DNA from: Megamerina dolium
Taxonomy: Eukaryota; Arthropoda; Insecta; Diptera; Megamerinidae
DNA length: 64,000 bases
Reading direction: 5' to 3'
NCBI GenBank assembly: GCA_963854835.1
Contig: OY978525.1
Location: forward strand, 20,926,309-20,990,308
This document shows, in pieces, positions 12,501 through 22,700 of the stretch. The notes under the pieces were generated by a model, which was given only the letters and a program-made list of their open reading frames with translations, ran no database searches and was not told the origin of the DNA. The translations under genes were made by a program, and so were the position numbers. Position 1 is the first letter of the stretch; every line of letters begins with the position of its first letter.

Positions 12501-13631
12501 CCTTATAAATTTCAATAGATCTTCAACAATAGCAATTATTCACTGGTGCAGTATTCTATTCGTTTTTATTCCGAGTGGGACATATATAAATCGAAGTTTA
12601 TTCAGGTGGGTGTTGCCCAATTAAAATTGCAATATTTTTTCCTATGCAATTTATTTCACCCTAACCTAAATTGTGCTTATTATGTACACATAAACATTTA
12701 TTACTAATTCTGTTCATTGACAAAAATCGATAGCAATTATTTCTACGTACCTACGTTATCGCAAAGATTAAAAGTTTATCGCATTTCATATTATTACATA
12801 TTTGTCCTCCTTATATTCCGTTCGCTGAATCATCATAGACACTGCTGAGAATGGAATAGTAGATAATGAAGATCTTGCTTATGAAGCCACAAGACAATTG
12901 GGTGAATTGAATCATCGTTTAAATCTTTTGGAACGGGAAGAGGAAGCACGACAAATTTCCGTACCGAATATAACTATAAATGGTATAATCAATCGTATAC
13001 CATGTACTTGTGATCGTGGCCTATGTAAATGTTGTGCTGGTAAGTAACGATCAACTTAATAACGTACTTATTGATTAATAAACTCGTATACAATTGTATA
13101 AAATTTCCATCCATATTGAACAGGTTTACTTTCGGCCATTGGTATGAATAGCTGTACAGAGCTGGTTTATCGACCAGAGGAATTTTCCTTTGAGCTGCGT
13201 ATGCGTGTTAATAACAATGTGTGGTTTAAACGTAAAATATCTGGACAAAATCCACCGCCAGTCTGCTTTCATCCGCCGCGATTTAATTTCGCACGTGCAT
13301 GTATACAATTTCATGATATCTGGTTCGTTGGCCGTAATATGCATGTTTGTACGTATATGTCGGGTTCATTTCAAGGATATGAACTATTCGAAAGGTATGT
13401 TTAAGTATTGAGTATATAAAATACTTAGCGCAAGAATTATATATTAATAATATAATTTTATTTGAATTTTTCAGGAGTTTTGATTGTTTACTTTTTGGTG
13501 ATAAAGGTGTTAAAATTGTTAAACCGGAACATGGCTATCCAGTGAAACCAACAGATGTAGATATAGATGACAGTGATGATGAAATCGAGGATTACGATGA
13601 AAATGTTGTAAGAAAGAAACGTGATAATTAA
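6467..13631 (+). CDS. Four-exon gene for a secreted cysteine-rich DUF4773-like protein
   Basis: Joining 6467-6548, 12839-13039, 13124-13394 and 13475-13631 gives 711 nt and a 236-residue protein. The introns have phases 1, 1 and 2 and all have GT-AG borders. Residues 1-23 are a signal peptide (hydrophobic core [14 protein letters not shown], cleavage likely after A23). Residues 38-66 are charged and leucine-rich, possibly coiled coil. N71 is a potential glycosylation site (NIT). A compact cluster [11 protein letters not shown] lies at 83-93, followed by a conserved-looking domain with further cysteines (C105, PPPVC, RAC, HVC, FDC). The last 40 residues are strongly acidic and end in KKRDN. 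The signal peptide and cysteine pattern resemble the insect DUF4773 family, whose function is unknown. It is probably secreted and disulfide-bonded. No frameshift or stop is seen. The family name comes from memory of the motif and was not searched. Confidence 0.85.
8570..9115 (-). mobile_element. Decayed, internally deleted Tc1/mariner-type transposon
   Basis: Read on the minus strand, 9033-8950 encodes [17 protein letters not shown], the N-terminal start typical of one Tc1/mariner-related transposase group. It is followed in another frame by [17 protein letters not shown] and GSEDARM (about 8925-8840), then [14 protein letters not shown] and a short C-terminal tail ending near 8620. Most of the DNA-binding domain and the segment between the catalytic sites are missing. 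The first catalytic site reads FNGEAHF where relatives have SDEAHF, so the aspartate has become glycine. Exact ends could not be fixed. It lies inside intron 1 of the DUF4773-like gene, opposite to its direction. Confidence 0.7.
10960..11105. repeat. Small MITE-like repeat with internal 60-bp duplication
   Basis: ACAGACGGCAG occurs at 10984 and again at 11044, a 60-bp period, each followed by a GGATTA motif. The outer ends carry ACCTAATA (about 10968) and its complement TATTAGGT (about 11090), suggesting terminal inverted repeats. It is GC-richer than the intron around it. No coding capacity and no clear target duplication were seen, so the class is uncertain. Confidence 0.35.
11115..11342 (-). 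mobile_element. tRNA-derived SINE, 5' part (copy 3)
   Basis: The right end (11270-11342) is the tRNA-like head read on the minus strand, including the complement of the box B region ('gggaattgaaccca' on the + strand). The body runs left to about 11115, where the family sequence stops, so the 3' third and tail are missing. It sits inside intron 1 of the DUF4773-like gene. Confidence 0.75.
12839..13039 (+). CDS. Exon 2 of the DUF4773-like gene
   Basis: The acceptor is 'catcatag' before 12839 and the donor is G|GTAAGT after 13039. The exon is 201 nt, phase 1 at both ends, and encodes residues 28-94. These include the charged leucine-rich segment, the NIT glycosylation site and the [11 protein letters not shown] cluster at its 3' end. 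The first ATG in frame lies elsewhere, so this exon is missed when only ATG-to-stop frames are considered. Confidence 0.85.
13124..13394 (+). CDS. Exon 3 of the DUF4773-like gene
   Basis: The acceptor is 'attgaacag' and the donor is AG|GTATGT. It encodes residues 95-184 plus part of R185. This is the core of the conserved domain, with repeated aromatic and cysteine residues ([39 protein letters not shown]). The intron before it is only 84 bp. Overlapping frames on both strands here are shadows. Confidence 0.88.
13475..13631 (+). CDS. Exon 4 (acidic C-terminus) of the DUF4773-like gene
   Basis: The acceptor is 'gaatttttcag' before 13475, after an 80-bp intron. It encodes residues 186-236: [15 protein letters not shown], then a run rich in aspartate and glutamate, then VVRKKRDN and TAA at 13629-13631. 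A dibasic KKR close to the end could be a processing site, which is speculative. Confidence 0.85.
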
Positions 13632-13682
13632 TTTCGTTTCATTTGATCAGAAGATCAGAAACTGTGTGTATATATATGTATG

Positions 13683-13739
<57 letters not shown>

Positions 13740-13752
13740 ATATATATGTATA

Positions 13753-13835
<83 letters not shown>

Positions 13836-14158
13836 TTCATAAATGTATGTGATAGGTATACAATATTTCTGAAATCAGAGGTCCGTTGAGCTCAAAATTA
13901 TAGTTTCATTTTAACTTATAAATCACTAAAGAATTGCTAAAGAAAAGATTTAAATATCTACATATAGGTACTCTTAAACATATGCATTAAGGTGGATAAA
14001 AATTTTAGATGGGCTAACTTGAATAACTCCTACCATTCTTCTCAAGGAAGCAAAAAGAAATTCCATATTTGAAATTATATATTTTTATAGCACACCATGA
14101 GAAAAAACTTACCTAATGTAGAGCTTATTTTTGTAACTACTATGTAACTTGTAATAAA
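13632..14158 (+). other. Probable 3' UTR of the DUF4773-like gene
   Basis: The region after the stop contains the long TA tract (13668-13836). The first good polyadenylation hexamer, AATAAA, is at 14153-14158, which would give a 3' UTR of about 540 nt. Earlier termination cannot be excluded. Confidence 0.4.
13668..13836. repeat. (TA)n microsatellite
   Basis: About 170 bp of almost pure alternating TA with occasional GTA/TGTG interruptions. It generates long artefactual open frames of alternating isoleucine and tyrosine on both strands. It lies in the likely 3' UTR of the DUF4773-like gene and would form a self-complementary stem in the transcript. Confidence 0.95.
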
Positions 14159-14550
14159 ATAAAAGTTTTTTACATGAGACACAATTCATGGTCCATGGTC
14201 GAAATGCAAATTTCATGCCATAGAGTGGTGAAACTTGTGGCTCACTCACGTTAATTTTTCCTCACTAACATTTCTTTCAAGCATACTTTCTCTATATTTT
14301 CACCGTTTAAGGGGGCTCCCATTTAAAATGAGCGGAAAACTACCCTGAGCCCAATTATTTTTTCCTCCTTCCAATATTTTCTTCAATAATACTTACCTCC
14401 TATCTCTACCTCTTAAGACATATGCCCTCCAAAATGTATGCTTTTTTAATAACTGTACAAACTAAAATGTCAATTTTACTATTTTCACTGAGGCAGGCTG
14501 TCATATTTTTAAATATGATTGGCTTTTGATGCCATCGTAACTACCCTCTA

Positions 14551-14760
14551 AGAGTTCATCATTCCCGTCCTCACATATGTCACACACCTCTAGAAACTTT
14601 CCACCTCCGATCAGAGATATTCTTGGATACCAAATAAGCTAAAACCGCGAGTTGTCCGAGTTGTATGGCGATATTGACAAAATCTAGTAATGATTCCAGA
14701 GAATACGCTTGCTCATTAATATCGATCTGATGAAACACTCGTGGTCTCTGAAAGCGGCTG
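14551..14760 (+). mobile_element. Old fragment of the TAAG-tailed LINE family
   Basis: The stretch from 'cattcccgtcctcacatatg' onward encodes IIPVLTYV, corresponding to LIMPVLTYGAE in the better copy at 51960-52703. A little later ELYGDIDK matches ELYADIDI in that copy, in the same order and at a compatible distance. Several frameshifts separate the pieces. No tail is preserved. It is the most decayed of the five copies. Confidence 0.45.
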
Positions 14761-16270
14761 AAAGTAATTTCTGATAGTAATGGTTCTCAAAATTTGTTCA
14801 ATTATGGTAATTGTTGTAATGTGAAAATAATTTATTTCTGAAAAGAACAATCTAAATCACGATTGGGTCTCAACGTCCTCATTTTTCTAGAATAAAACTA
14901 TCACAAATACTGTTGTTATTGTTATTAATTCAATTGTTTTTATATTAATTTATTAACTATTTATTAATTAATTTATTTATGTATTTATTTATTTATATAC
15001 TCACTTTTACTGTATTGTTACTAATACTCATATTTAGTCATATCACCTTAACTTATTGAAAAGAATATAAAATAAATTTACAAACAAAACAACAAAATAT
15101 TGCCCCTAAATGCTTTATTTTACAAAACACTGCGTGTTGTATCCGCAAAAACCACTTAATCATTACATGAATATGGTATAAGTATACCATTGCCTTCTTC
15201 GTTATCATAATCAAGCATAAGCTCCACTTGTTGCATTATCCTTGCACACATCCTGTTATATTATCAAGTGTGAAAATTAGAGTGTAAACTGCATAAACAA
15301 CAGCAACAACAATTAAGCAAAGGGCAAAGGCGGATTTGTTAAATGCAAACCTCACTCCCTCAAGCATAAAAAGAACACACAAGCTATATTGTTGGCAGAT
15401 ATGTACCTACAGACTATATAGGCTGCAATGCAAGGACAATATGGCATGCATGGCTTTGCCTTTACCACAAAACGATGCAGGATGCATGCATATGCATCGA
15501 AGAATTCATTTATTATTGCTTCATATCTCTTCCCGTTTGTGCAACTCTCCTACATGCTACTATTGCACTTATGTTATGCTCAAGCAGTGAAGTGCAAAGC
15601 TTGAAAACCAAAGGATGCCAAAGTAGAAATAATGCAACGGCAACGTATGTATGTATGAGCATATGAGTATATTGCAATGCATATTGTATGCAATTTCATA
15701 TATGTGCAACACATATACAGCATGGTATACAGTATGTTGATGGCAATGAAGAGTGAACTCAGTGAAGAGCAATGTATACAAACATACACTTAATACCTAT
15801 ATGTAGTAGCATTCAGAGAGCAAGGTGCTAAATTGAAGCGGTATAATATGAAAAGGATGCAATCAAATGCAGTCAAAGGCGGATTATATTTCTAAAGAAT
15901 AAATCGGCATACACATTTGTATGTAGGTACATATGTATGTGGCTCTAGATTGCAATTCGAAAAAATTGCTTAATAAAGGCTGGTTTAAATGGATGATAAT
16001 TTTTTCCCTTTTACTTGCATACACAAATGCATCATATAAGTGGGTACAAGTGAGTGTATTGTGAACACTCGTGAGGTTAACATTTTCACACTTGAATTCA
16101 AATACGCGAGCAATTCAAGGACTTTTCATTAAAGGGAAAGAAAAATCAAAAACAATAAAAATAAGTACATAATTATTACACATAGTCTTTTGGCTTATAT
16201 GTATATTAAGATAATCAAGTACATATGGAAAGTGTGTATCTTTAAAGATATTACGGCTAATTTTAATAAG
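14761..16270. other. AT-rich spacer, no gene seen
   Basis: TTAT-rich low-complexity DNA (14880-15010) is followed by a stretch with many 'tgca' and 'catg' motifs at 15330-15740. That stretch generates overlapping cysteine- and tyrosine-rich frames on both strands (15336-15789), whose composition and overlap argue against coding. No family-level repeat was recognised. Confidence 0.5.
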
Positions 16271-16285
16271 TAAACTGATTGATTG
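16271..16285. repeat. Target-site duplication, left (SINE copy 4)
   Basis: 'taaactgattgattg' here is repeated exactly at 16654-16668, on either side of the SINE. A 15-bp direct repeat of this kind is the hallmark of LINE-machinery retrotransposition. Confidence 0.9.
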
Positions 16286-16653
16286 TGGGTGCCGTATCTC
16301 AGTGGTTAGTGTGTTCGCCTTCTGATCTGTAGGTCGTGGGTTCAATCCCCGGCTGATGCATAACAAATTTAATATCGAAAAGATTTTTCTTTCGAATGGT
16401 ACACACCTGTCGGCAAGCAATTGGCAATTCTTCCGACAGTAACAACTTTCCATGAAAAAGCTTCTTAAAGAACTCTGTGACAAAGCTCAGAAAAAGTGAT
16501 GTCACAAGTGTTCTGCCGTTCGGAACCGGCTAAAATAAGTAGGTCCCTTCTAATACTGTCCAAATTTAAGACGCACAACAGTAATGGAAGAGAAGCTCGG
16601 CCAATGAGTCCTTTGGGGCTTTAAGTGCCACATATTTTTTTTTTTTTTTTTTT
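16286..16653 (+). mobile_element. Full-length tRNA-derived SINE (copy 4, best copy)
   Basis: The head resembles a tRNA gene: box A 'tatctcagtgg' at 16295-16305 and box B 'ggttcaatccc' at 16339-16349, spaced as in tRNA genes, so RNA polymerase III transcription is expected. A unrelated body of about 270 bp follows and ends in 'gtgccacata' and a T-run of about 20. Exact 15-bp target duplications flank it, so this is the most recently inserted copy in the window. It has no protein-coding role. The minus-strand frames across it (16115-16505) are artefacts. SINEs depend on a partner LINE, which is not identified here. Confidence 0.93.
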
Positions 16654-16668
16654 TAAACTGATTGATTG
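16654..16668. repeat. Target-site duplication, right (SINE copy 4)
   Basis: Exact copy of 16271-16285, directly after the SINE tail. Confidence 0.9.
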
Positions 16669-17240
16669 GATACATTTTTATTAGCAATATATGTACGAAT
16701 AGAGCGTATTAACGTAGATCAATGATTAAAGATTGAAAATACCATTCCTTAATTTAAAGATTCCCTTGAGAAAGGCCGGACAATATAGATTGAATACCTG
16801 AACGACAAGCAACATATTTTTGATTTTGACGACAATCGATCGGCCGTGACGGTGGCGGTGGTTGTCATCGAATGTCGCTTTTTCAATCTGCAAAAATTAT
16901 TGGATGGATCACGTAGACGAATGACATCCAGTAACCCGACATAAAGTAGTGCAGATGCATCTATCACATGATCTTCAAGGTCAGCGCTCAGAACTCTTGA
17001 TGGAGATCATCTTGTCACCGAACATTTCCTACAATAATTTCATGTTTTTAGAAACAAATAATTTACGATGACAACGTGAATTTCTACATTTTTGAAGAAG
17101 CATGGCCCGATTATTCCTTCGGCCTACAAACGGTACCAAACCATTTTTGAATATAATACTAATCTTCTCCCGAAATATGGTTGACTTTGTCGAAGTACTT
17201 TGTAAGTTATGGGGGTTTAAAAAGGGATAATTTAAAGGAG
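16669..17240. other. Unassigned spacer before the 155-bp repeat array
   Basis: This stretch holds a moderately GC-rich segment near 16780-16980 that gives a minus-strand frame (16749-16967) without recognisable motifs. From about 17130 the sequence grades into the periodic repeat that follows and may belong to the same element. Confidence 0.35.
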
Positions 17241-17265
17241 ATTTTTAAGATAATTCCGAGGCTTA

Positions 17266-18215
17266 GTATGGGATCTATATAAAAAGTGGGTGTGGCTTAT
17301 CACTTTCTTGTAAATTTAATTAATTTTGCAATATTATTCCACACCATAAATTTGGTTGTCCTACGTTGAATAGTTCGTAAGTTATAACGGTTTAAATTTT
17401 TTTTAATTTTCGCAACTTTGTATAGTAGCTCTATTAAGAAGTGGGCGTGGCATGTTGATTTTTTGCAACATTATTTCCGACTACCATATTAACCTAAGTA
17501 TTAATTATGATTGTTCTAGACAGAAGGATGCAGAAGTTACATTTATTTTAATTTAAAACAAATTCGGTCATTTTGTATGGAGGCTACTATAAACAGTGGG
17601 CATGGTGAGTCCATTTCCCGTGAGTATAGTTGCTATTACAATACTAATCCATACTTTAAATCTTGTTGTTCTACGCTAAATATTTTATGGGGGTTAAAAG
17701 TTTTTGTTTAATTTCTTCAACTTTGTATGGGAGCCCCATTAAGAAGTGGGCGCGGCACGCTCACTTTTTGCCACATTATTTCCGACTACCATATTAATCT
17801 AAGTATCAATTATGGTTATTCTAGACAGAAGATTGTAGAAGTTACAGCTGTTTCAATTTCAAAGAAGTACAGACACTTTGTATGGGAGCTACTATAAAAA
17901 GTAGGCGTGTAGTAGTATAATGTAACTCTATGTGCCACATCTTGTTGTCCCAGATGGTATATTAAGTGAGTTAAAGATTTTGAAAATTCCGAGGTTAGTC
18001 GCTTTGAATGCTTGCTGTGGGCGTGGCTATTCTTTGATCATGTCCAATATCAATTCCCTCCGTACTCTTGGATCATAGGTTACTTATGCCAAATTTCGTC
18101 AAAATGGCTCAATATTTGCTTAAGTTATCGTGCGAACCAGCCAGGTGACGGACAGACAGACGGACGGAAATCGCTAAATCGAAAATTTAAGCGACGCTGA
18201 TCACGAATATATGTA
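17266..18215. repeat. Tandem repeat with 155-bp units, possibly part of a larger element
   Basis: Five starts of a related block ('gtatgg-agct--tat-aa-aagtgggcgtgg') occur at 17266, 17420, 17575, 17725 and 17880, spaced 154, 155, 150 and 155 bp. Alternate units are more alike (for example 'cattatttccgactacc' in units two and four), giving a 305-bp higher-order period. A partial sixth block follows at about 17983-18025. The run ends in 'gacggacagacagacgg' (18149-18165), a terminus I associate with dispersed fly repeats. No coding capacity was seen. Confidence 0.75.
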
Positions 18216-18300
18216 CTTTTCTATATCTCAGAAGATTTCTTCAAGTGGTTACAAACATCTGACCGAAATGAATATACCTTGCATATTACATTATGCAAGG

Positions 18301-18637
18301 GATAAATATATGTGACACTTATAAGCCCCGATGAGCTTTCTGGCCGAGTTTCTCTTCCAGTATCGTTGTGCGTAATTCATTTTTGGGCAGTATTAGAAGG
18401 GTACTACTTATTTTAGCCAGTTCCGAATGGCAGAAACCTTGTGACATCATTTTTTCTGAACTTTGCCACAGAGGTCTTTTAGGAGCTTTTCCATGGCAAA
18501 TTGTTATTGTCGACTCCAAATTGTCAATTGCTTGTCGAAAGAAAAATATTTCGAAATTAAAGTTATGCTTCAGCCGGGGATGGAACCCACGATCCACAGA
18601 TCAGAGCGTCAATGCGCTAACCACTGAGTTACGGCAC
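18301..18637 (-). mobile_element. tRNA-derived SINE, full length (copy 5)
   Basis: The tRNA-like head is at 18580-18637 on the minus strand ('cagccggggatggaaccca' on the + strand is the box B region) and the tail is at 18301 ('ataaatatatgtgacac' in place of 'ataaatatatggcac'). It is moderately diverged from copy 4. Overlapping frames on both strands (18319-18643) are artefacts. It abuts the end of the 155-bp repeat element. Confidence 0.85.
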
Positions 18638-18649
18638 TATTAGAGAATA

Positions 18650-21600
18650 CTGAATAGAAAATCGCTCTGACTTATCAAATTAACTTTCAGAGTTTCTCTC
18701 TATTGGAAAAAAAGGGTTCCTAAGAAACAGAATGTAGATATATTGCCACATGGATTTCACTACACACGTTCAAGAAGAATAGAGACAGCGCTGTATGCTA
18801 CAATGTAACGAAAATGAGCAACATCTAACAAGACGTTCGTACTGAACTGAAAACTATGACAAATTGGTACTCATGAATGAATGGAAGCATCAAGATGTAA
18901 ACTACTACGTACCATAGCTACCCAGAGAACATGAGAGAGATCTCCTTTTGTCCTACGTTCTCATAAAATATTGAAGATAACGAGTGTCCCGTAATTAACA
19001 AAGTATTCGCACAACTCTCACAGTAGCCAAGCAAGTAGCAAGCTAAATAATATGTGTGCTGCAAATTAGGCCTGAAAGAGCTAAGGACGCATACGCCTGA
19101 GGAAGCAAAACAATGTCCTTACTATTTGATATAATGAGCGCTACTTGACTTATTGCCAAGAGAATCTACCTTCTATGATATTTATGAGTCTATCTTATCC
19201 ACGTAGACCAACAAGAAAATACGATAGAACAAAAATGCTTCATTGAAAGTCTTTAGAAGATATTTAAGAATGGTTTTTGGAGAAACTAATCGTATCGAAG
19301 TGATGAGATATTTTAGGGGCTAAAGTATTATCTTGACATAGGCTTTCGCTATATAAAATCTTTTTAAAAACAAAACAAAAAAACCGCCAGACATATCATA
19401 TTTAAAATTTTTAAATTAGCTTAAATTTACATTACAAAATATTGTATACACATTGAAAACATCCCCACTTTTTAATAATTAACAGACATCTTTAATAAAC
19501 GAATACCAAGCAAAATGATAGAAAAAATCAAGAATCTACAAAGAACGTATTTAAATAAAAATGAATACATACACTTAAATAGAGACACATGTGAAATGCG
19601 AGAAGATGGGAGAAATAGAGAAAAAATGATTAAGAAAGTCGCCCTTCAAAAATTGTCTGACTAGCAAACAGAATAAGAAGAAGGCGAAATTATAAGAAAT
19701 CATACCCTAAGGTAAAGAAAAAATGAAGAAGAAGATAATTATAAAAAAAAGAAGAAATTATCGTCGTCTTGTTGTCTTGTCTTGTCATTTATTTTATTTT
19801 ATTTGTTCTTTCTCTACTATCCATATTATTATCTATTTGTCTCCATTTTCAACATCGCTTCAATATACTGTCTTTTGAATGACACTCTGGACTGAGCGCC
19901 ACATTATTTTTTTCACCTTCTACTTTTACATTTTCTTCAAAGAAATAGCTTTTCCTCAGCGATATTTAAATTTGGCTATGCATGTGCATAGCCAAATGGT
20001 ATTAATTACTTTTTGGGGTTGTTTCGTATTTATTTTGATTTTTTTTTTTTTTCATTGATCCCAAATCAACAGCACCACTAACAACAGACACGTTTAATTA
20101 AAAATTCACTTAAAGTAACAAACAGAAATCAGCTATCTCTTAAATTGCACAGATAATCAATAATATTTAAGATTCTTTGTAAATCATTTAAAGTGTTGAT
20201 AAATCCGGTATATCCTTTTAATATACAATTTTATAGCATTTCTGAGTAGCGTACTATATAAAAAATATTTGAATGGTCAATCAAAAAGATTAATGTCAAC
20301 TCACTCTATCATGCAACACCTCTAACACAAATAAAAAAACAATATAATAAACAATTTCCATATATATACTTGTATAATCTTATATGATAGCCCTAAGGGT
20401 GCTTGACCCGTATTCAATTACATTTATCATTATACCGATACCTAATAATAATATACAACGTATCGAAAGCAACAAATAATATCAAGAATAACAAAATGCC
20501 CTTTAACTGCATTTGAACATGAAAGTGGTCAAACAAACGTACAAACAAACACGTTGAATTGTGCCATAAGCATGGCATGAGCATAACTATAATCGAATTG
20601 TCCTCAAGGGACATGCGGACATCCACAGGAAATATTTATACAGAACAGACAGGGAGGATGATGACTCTACTTGAAGTATCATTGCAAATCGCATCACTGA
20701 CCATTAAGCGATTTTTATCTGTTGCTTCACCAACAACAACGGCAACAATAATAAGGGTTTTCACGTATTATACAACAGTCATATAATGTTCATACATGTA
20801 TATCCTCATCATCGTCCTCATTGTCGTGGTCAGCCGGTCAGCCTAACTTACTGACTTGCTGGTTGGTTGAGCGTAAAACAACCCCTCTTGTTATAGATTT
20901 GATTTATTTACTGTGCGTTTTAATTTTTTTTTCCCCCCCTACTTTTACTTCTTGTTGGTAAATTGATCAACTCAAAAATGAATGGGTATGTACTATAATC
21001 GTTTAATGGTCAGTTTGGCGTGTTCGGATTTTGTAAACAATTCAATTTGCATTTATGCAAAATGCATTTTAAAGCGATTTAACATTGTTGCCTACTACAT
21101 ATTGGATGATTTAATTTATGCAATTGGTCATTTACAAGTATATGGTGTGACCATAATAATTTCACACCTTTTTAATGACCGATAACACATGCTAAACATA
21201 AAACACTAATAATAACCAGTTAAACTTGATTTTTGAATGCTTCGCAAATTGTTGCTCTTTGTTGTTGAATGTTGAATTGTACGTTATCCTTTTTATTTTG
21301 TTGTTTTTTTGCCTGCTCCTTTATGTGCGTTTTTTATTATATGAACTTAATGGAGTGTTAAATATTTAGACTGACCATTTGATTAGGGATCTGCTGTGTT
21401 GTTAAATTTATTAAAGCTATTAATATACTAAATATTAATTAGCATTAAAAAACTATTAATAAATAGGAACAGAAAAGAAAAGCTTTTCATAATTCACAGT
21501 CAGTTTTGAAACTGGTCTATAACTTTAATTGAGACTTTTGTGGATTAAAGTGCGAAATAAAACAGCTATGATTTTGTCCAGCAACGATATCAAAATTTAT

Positions 21601-21905
21601 ATACGTATTTGGGATTGCCGAATTCTAATCCAGGGTTGTTTTGCTTAGGTTGCATTTCATCGTTAGCCTTAAAAAAATGATGAAAATTTTATACAAATTC
21701 TATCAAATAACCAAAAAAGCTTCTGGAGCAGTGACAAGTGTGATGGGCTGTCTCTGTTAAATTTTTCTGTCCTAATATTTTCTCCTCCTTTCAGGCTCAT
21801 TGTGTAGGCGAGCGTTACCAAGAAATAAAGATAAAAATAAATATGTTCCGAAAATATGTTAAGCAGTGGTTTGTCATACATTTTAGCACTCTACAGGCAC
21901 CCCTA
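18650..21905. other. AT-rich spacer, no gene seen
   Basis: Only short frames occur (20414-20626, 20559-20786, 20982-21185, 21669-21881), without splice context or motifs. A short perfect palindrome of about 24 bp lies at 19971-19994 ('atttggctatgc' followed by its complement). The region has many A-rich and T-rich runs. No transposon protein could be recognised on either strand. Confidence 0.5.
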
Positions 21906-21909
21906 TAGA

Positions 21910-22700
21910 GAGACTACAAAGAGCAGCATGTATCCGAATAACAGAAGCATGTAGAACAACACCGTCATTGGCACTCGACGTGCTTCTAAACCTCACGCCA
22001 GTTGACTTACTAGGGAAGCACATGGCAGCCAATTCAACTGTAAGATTCAAAGGCCTAAATCAATGGTCATACATCGGTGGCATTTTTTTGGATAAACTCA
22101 ATATAAACATTTCATTTCGCCTTCCTGATCACTACAGATTATATCAGGCGGAGGTCAAATCAATTATATTTGCATTCTTAATGCCAGCCAAACTGCAATA
22201 AAATCTAAAATCTAATACCATTTTGGACTGCCGTAGATCCCTTTACGAGATCGCAGAGCAGCACAATATACTCCAATGGTGGATCCCCGATCATAGGCGA
22301 ATAAAAGAAAACTGTTGATAGATCGAGCTCGCAAAACCGTACTGAGACACTCAGTGAGCTAAACAAAAGAAGCGTCTATGTCATTGTAGGAGTAGATATG
22401 GGCCATTGCCTTATATGCAGTCACGCCGTTAGGATTGGTTTAGGCCATCTGGCGAAAATGAAGATGAACTAAAGACAGTCACGCATCTACTAAGCAACTG
22501 CCCTGCACTCTGTATTATAAGGGAAACATTTCTAGAGTATTACTACCTAAACAACCCGGCACCGTTCTCAGAAGTTCCAAATGGGAATCTTCTGGGGTTA
22601 TAAACAGCTCTGATTGGAATTGGACACTATTCGAGCGGTATCACAATGGGCCTCCTTTGGCCTAGGTGAGATTCCTCGCTGAGAGGGCTGCCGCCCTAAC
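21910..22700 (+). mobile_element. R1/jockey-like LINE fragment: RT end, RNase H and 3' end
   Basis: The plus strand encodes RLQRAACIRITEACRTTPSL and LALDVLLNLTPVDLLGKHMA, the post-catalytic part of an R1/jockey-like reverse transcriptase. An internal deletion follows near 22070, then RNase H-like residues (FRLPDHYRLYQAEV; DCRRSLYEIAEQHN; a decayed WVPGH site reading WIPDHR). It closes with VTHLLSNCPAL, a typical C-terminal region. Multiple stops and frameshifts are present. The 3' end ('atgggcctcctttgg', 'gccgccctaacctaacc') resembles the 3' end of the element at 35785, so the two belong to one family or close relatives. Confidence 0.8.

Larger units (their letters stand above)
6549..12838 (+). 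other. Intron 1 (6.29 kb) of the DUF4773-like gene
   Basis: This is a long AT-rich intron with donor GTAGTA and acceptor ending 'catcatag'. It contains a decayed Tc1/mariner element (8570-9115), a MITE-like repeat (10960-11105) and a SINE fragment (11115-11342). Long first introns in flies often hold enhancers, but none can be recognised here. Short open frames at 9211-9396, 9878-10072 and 11854-12042 have no support as genes. Confidence 0.75.

Noticed and set aside
13621..13889. Four overlapping frames of 60-73 codons made of alternating isoleucine and tyrosine
   Set aside because: They are translations of the (TA)n microsatellite on both strands.
15336..15789. Cysteine- and tyrosine-rich overlapping frames on both strands
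   Set aside because: Composition follows 'tgca' and 'catg' rich DNA. There is no start context, splice site or motif.
16295..16360. A tRNA gene with box A and box B
   Set aside because: It is the head of a repeated SINE with target duplications and a long unrelated body. The cloverleaf is not complete.
16115..16505. Minus-strand frames of 122 and 68 codons
   Set aside because: They run antisense through SINE copy 4 and its flank. The same frames are disrupted in other copies of the family.
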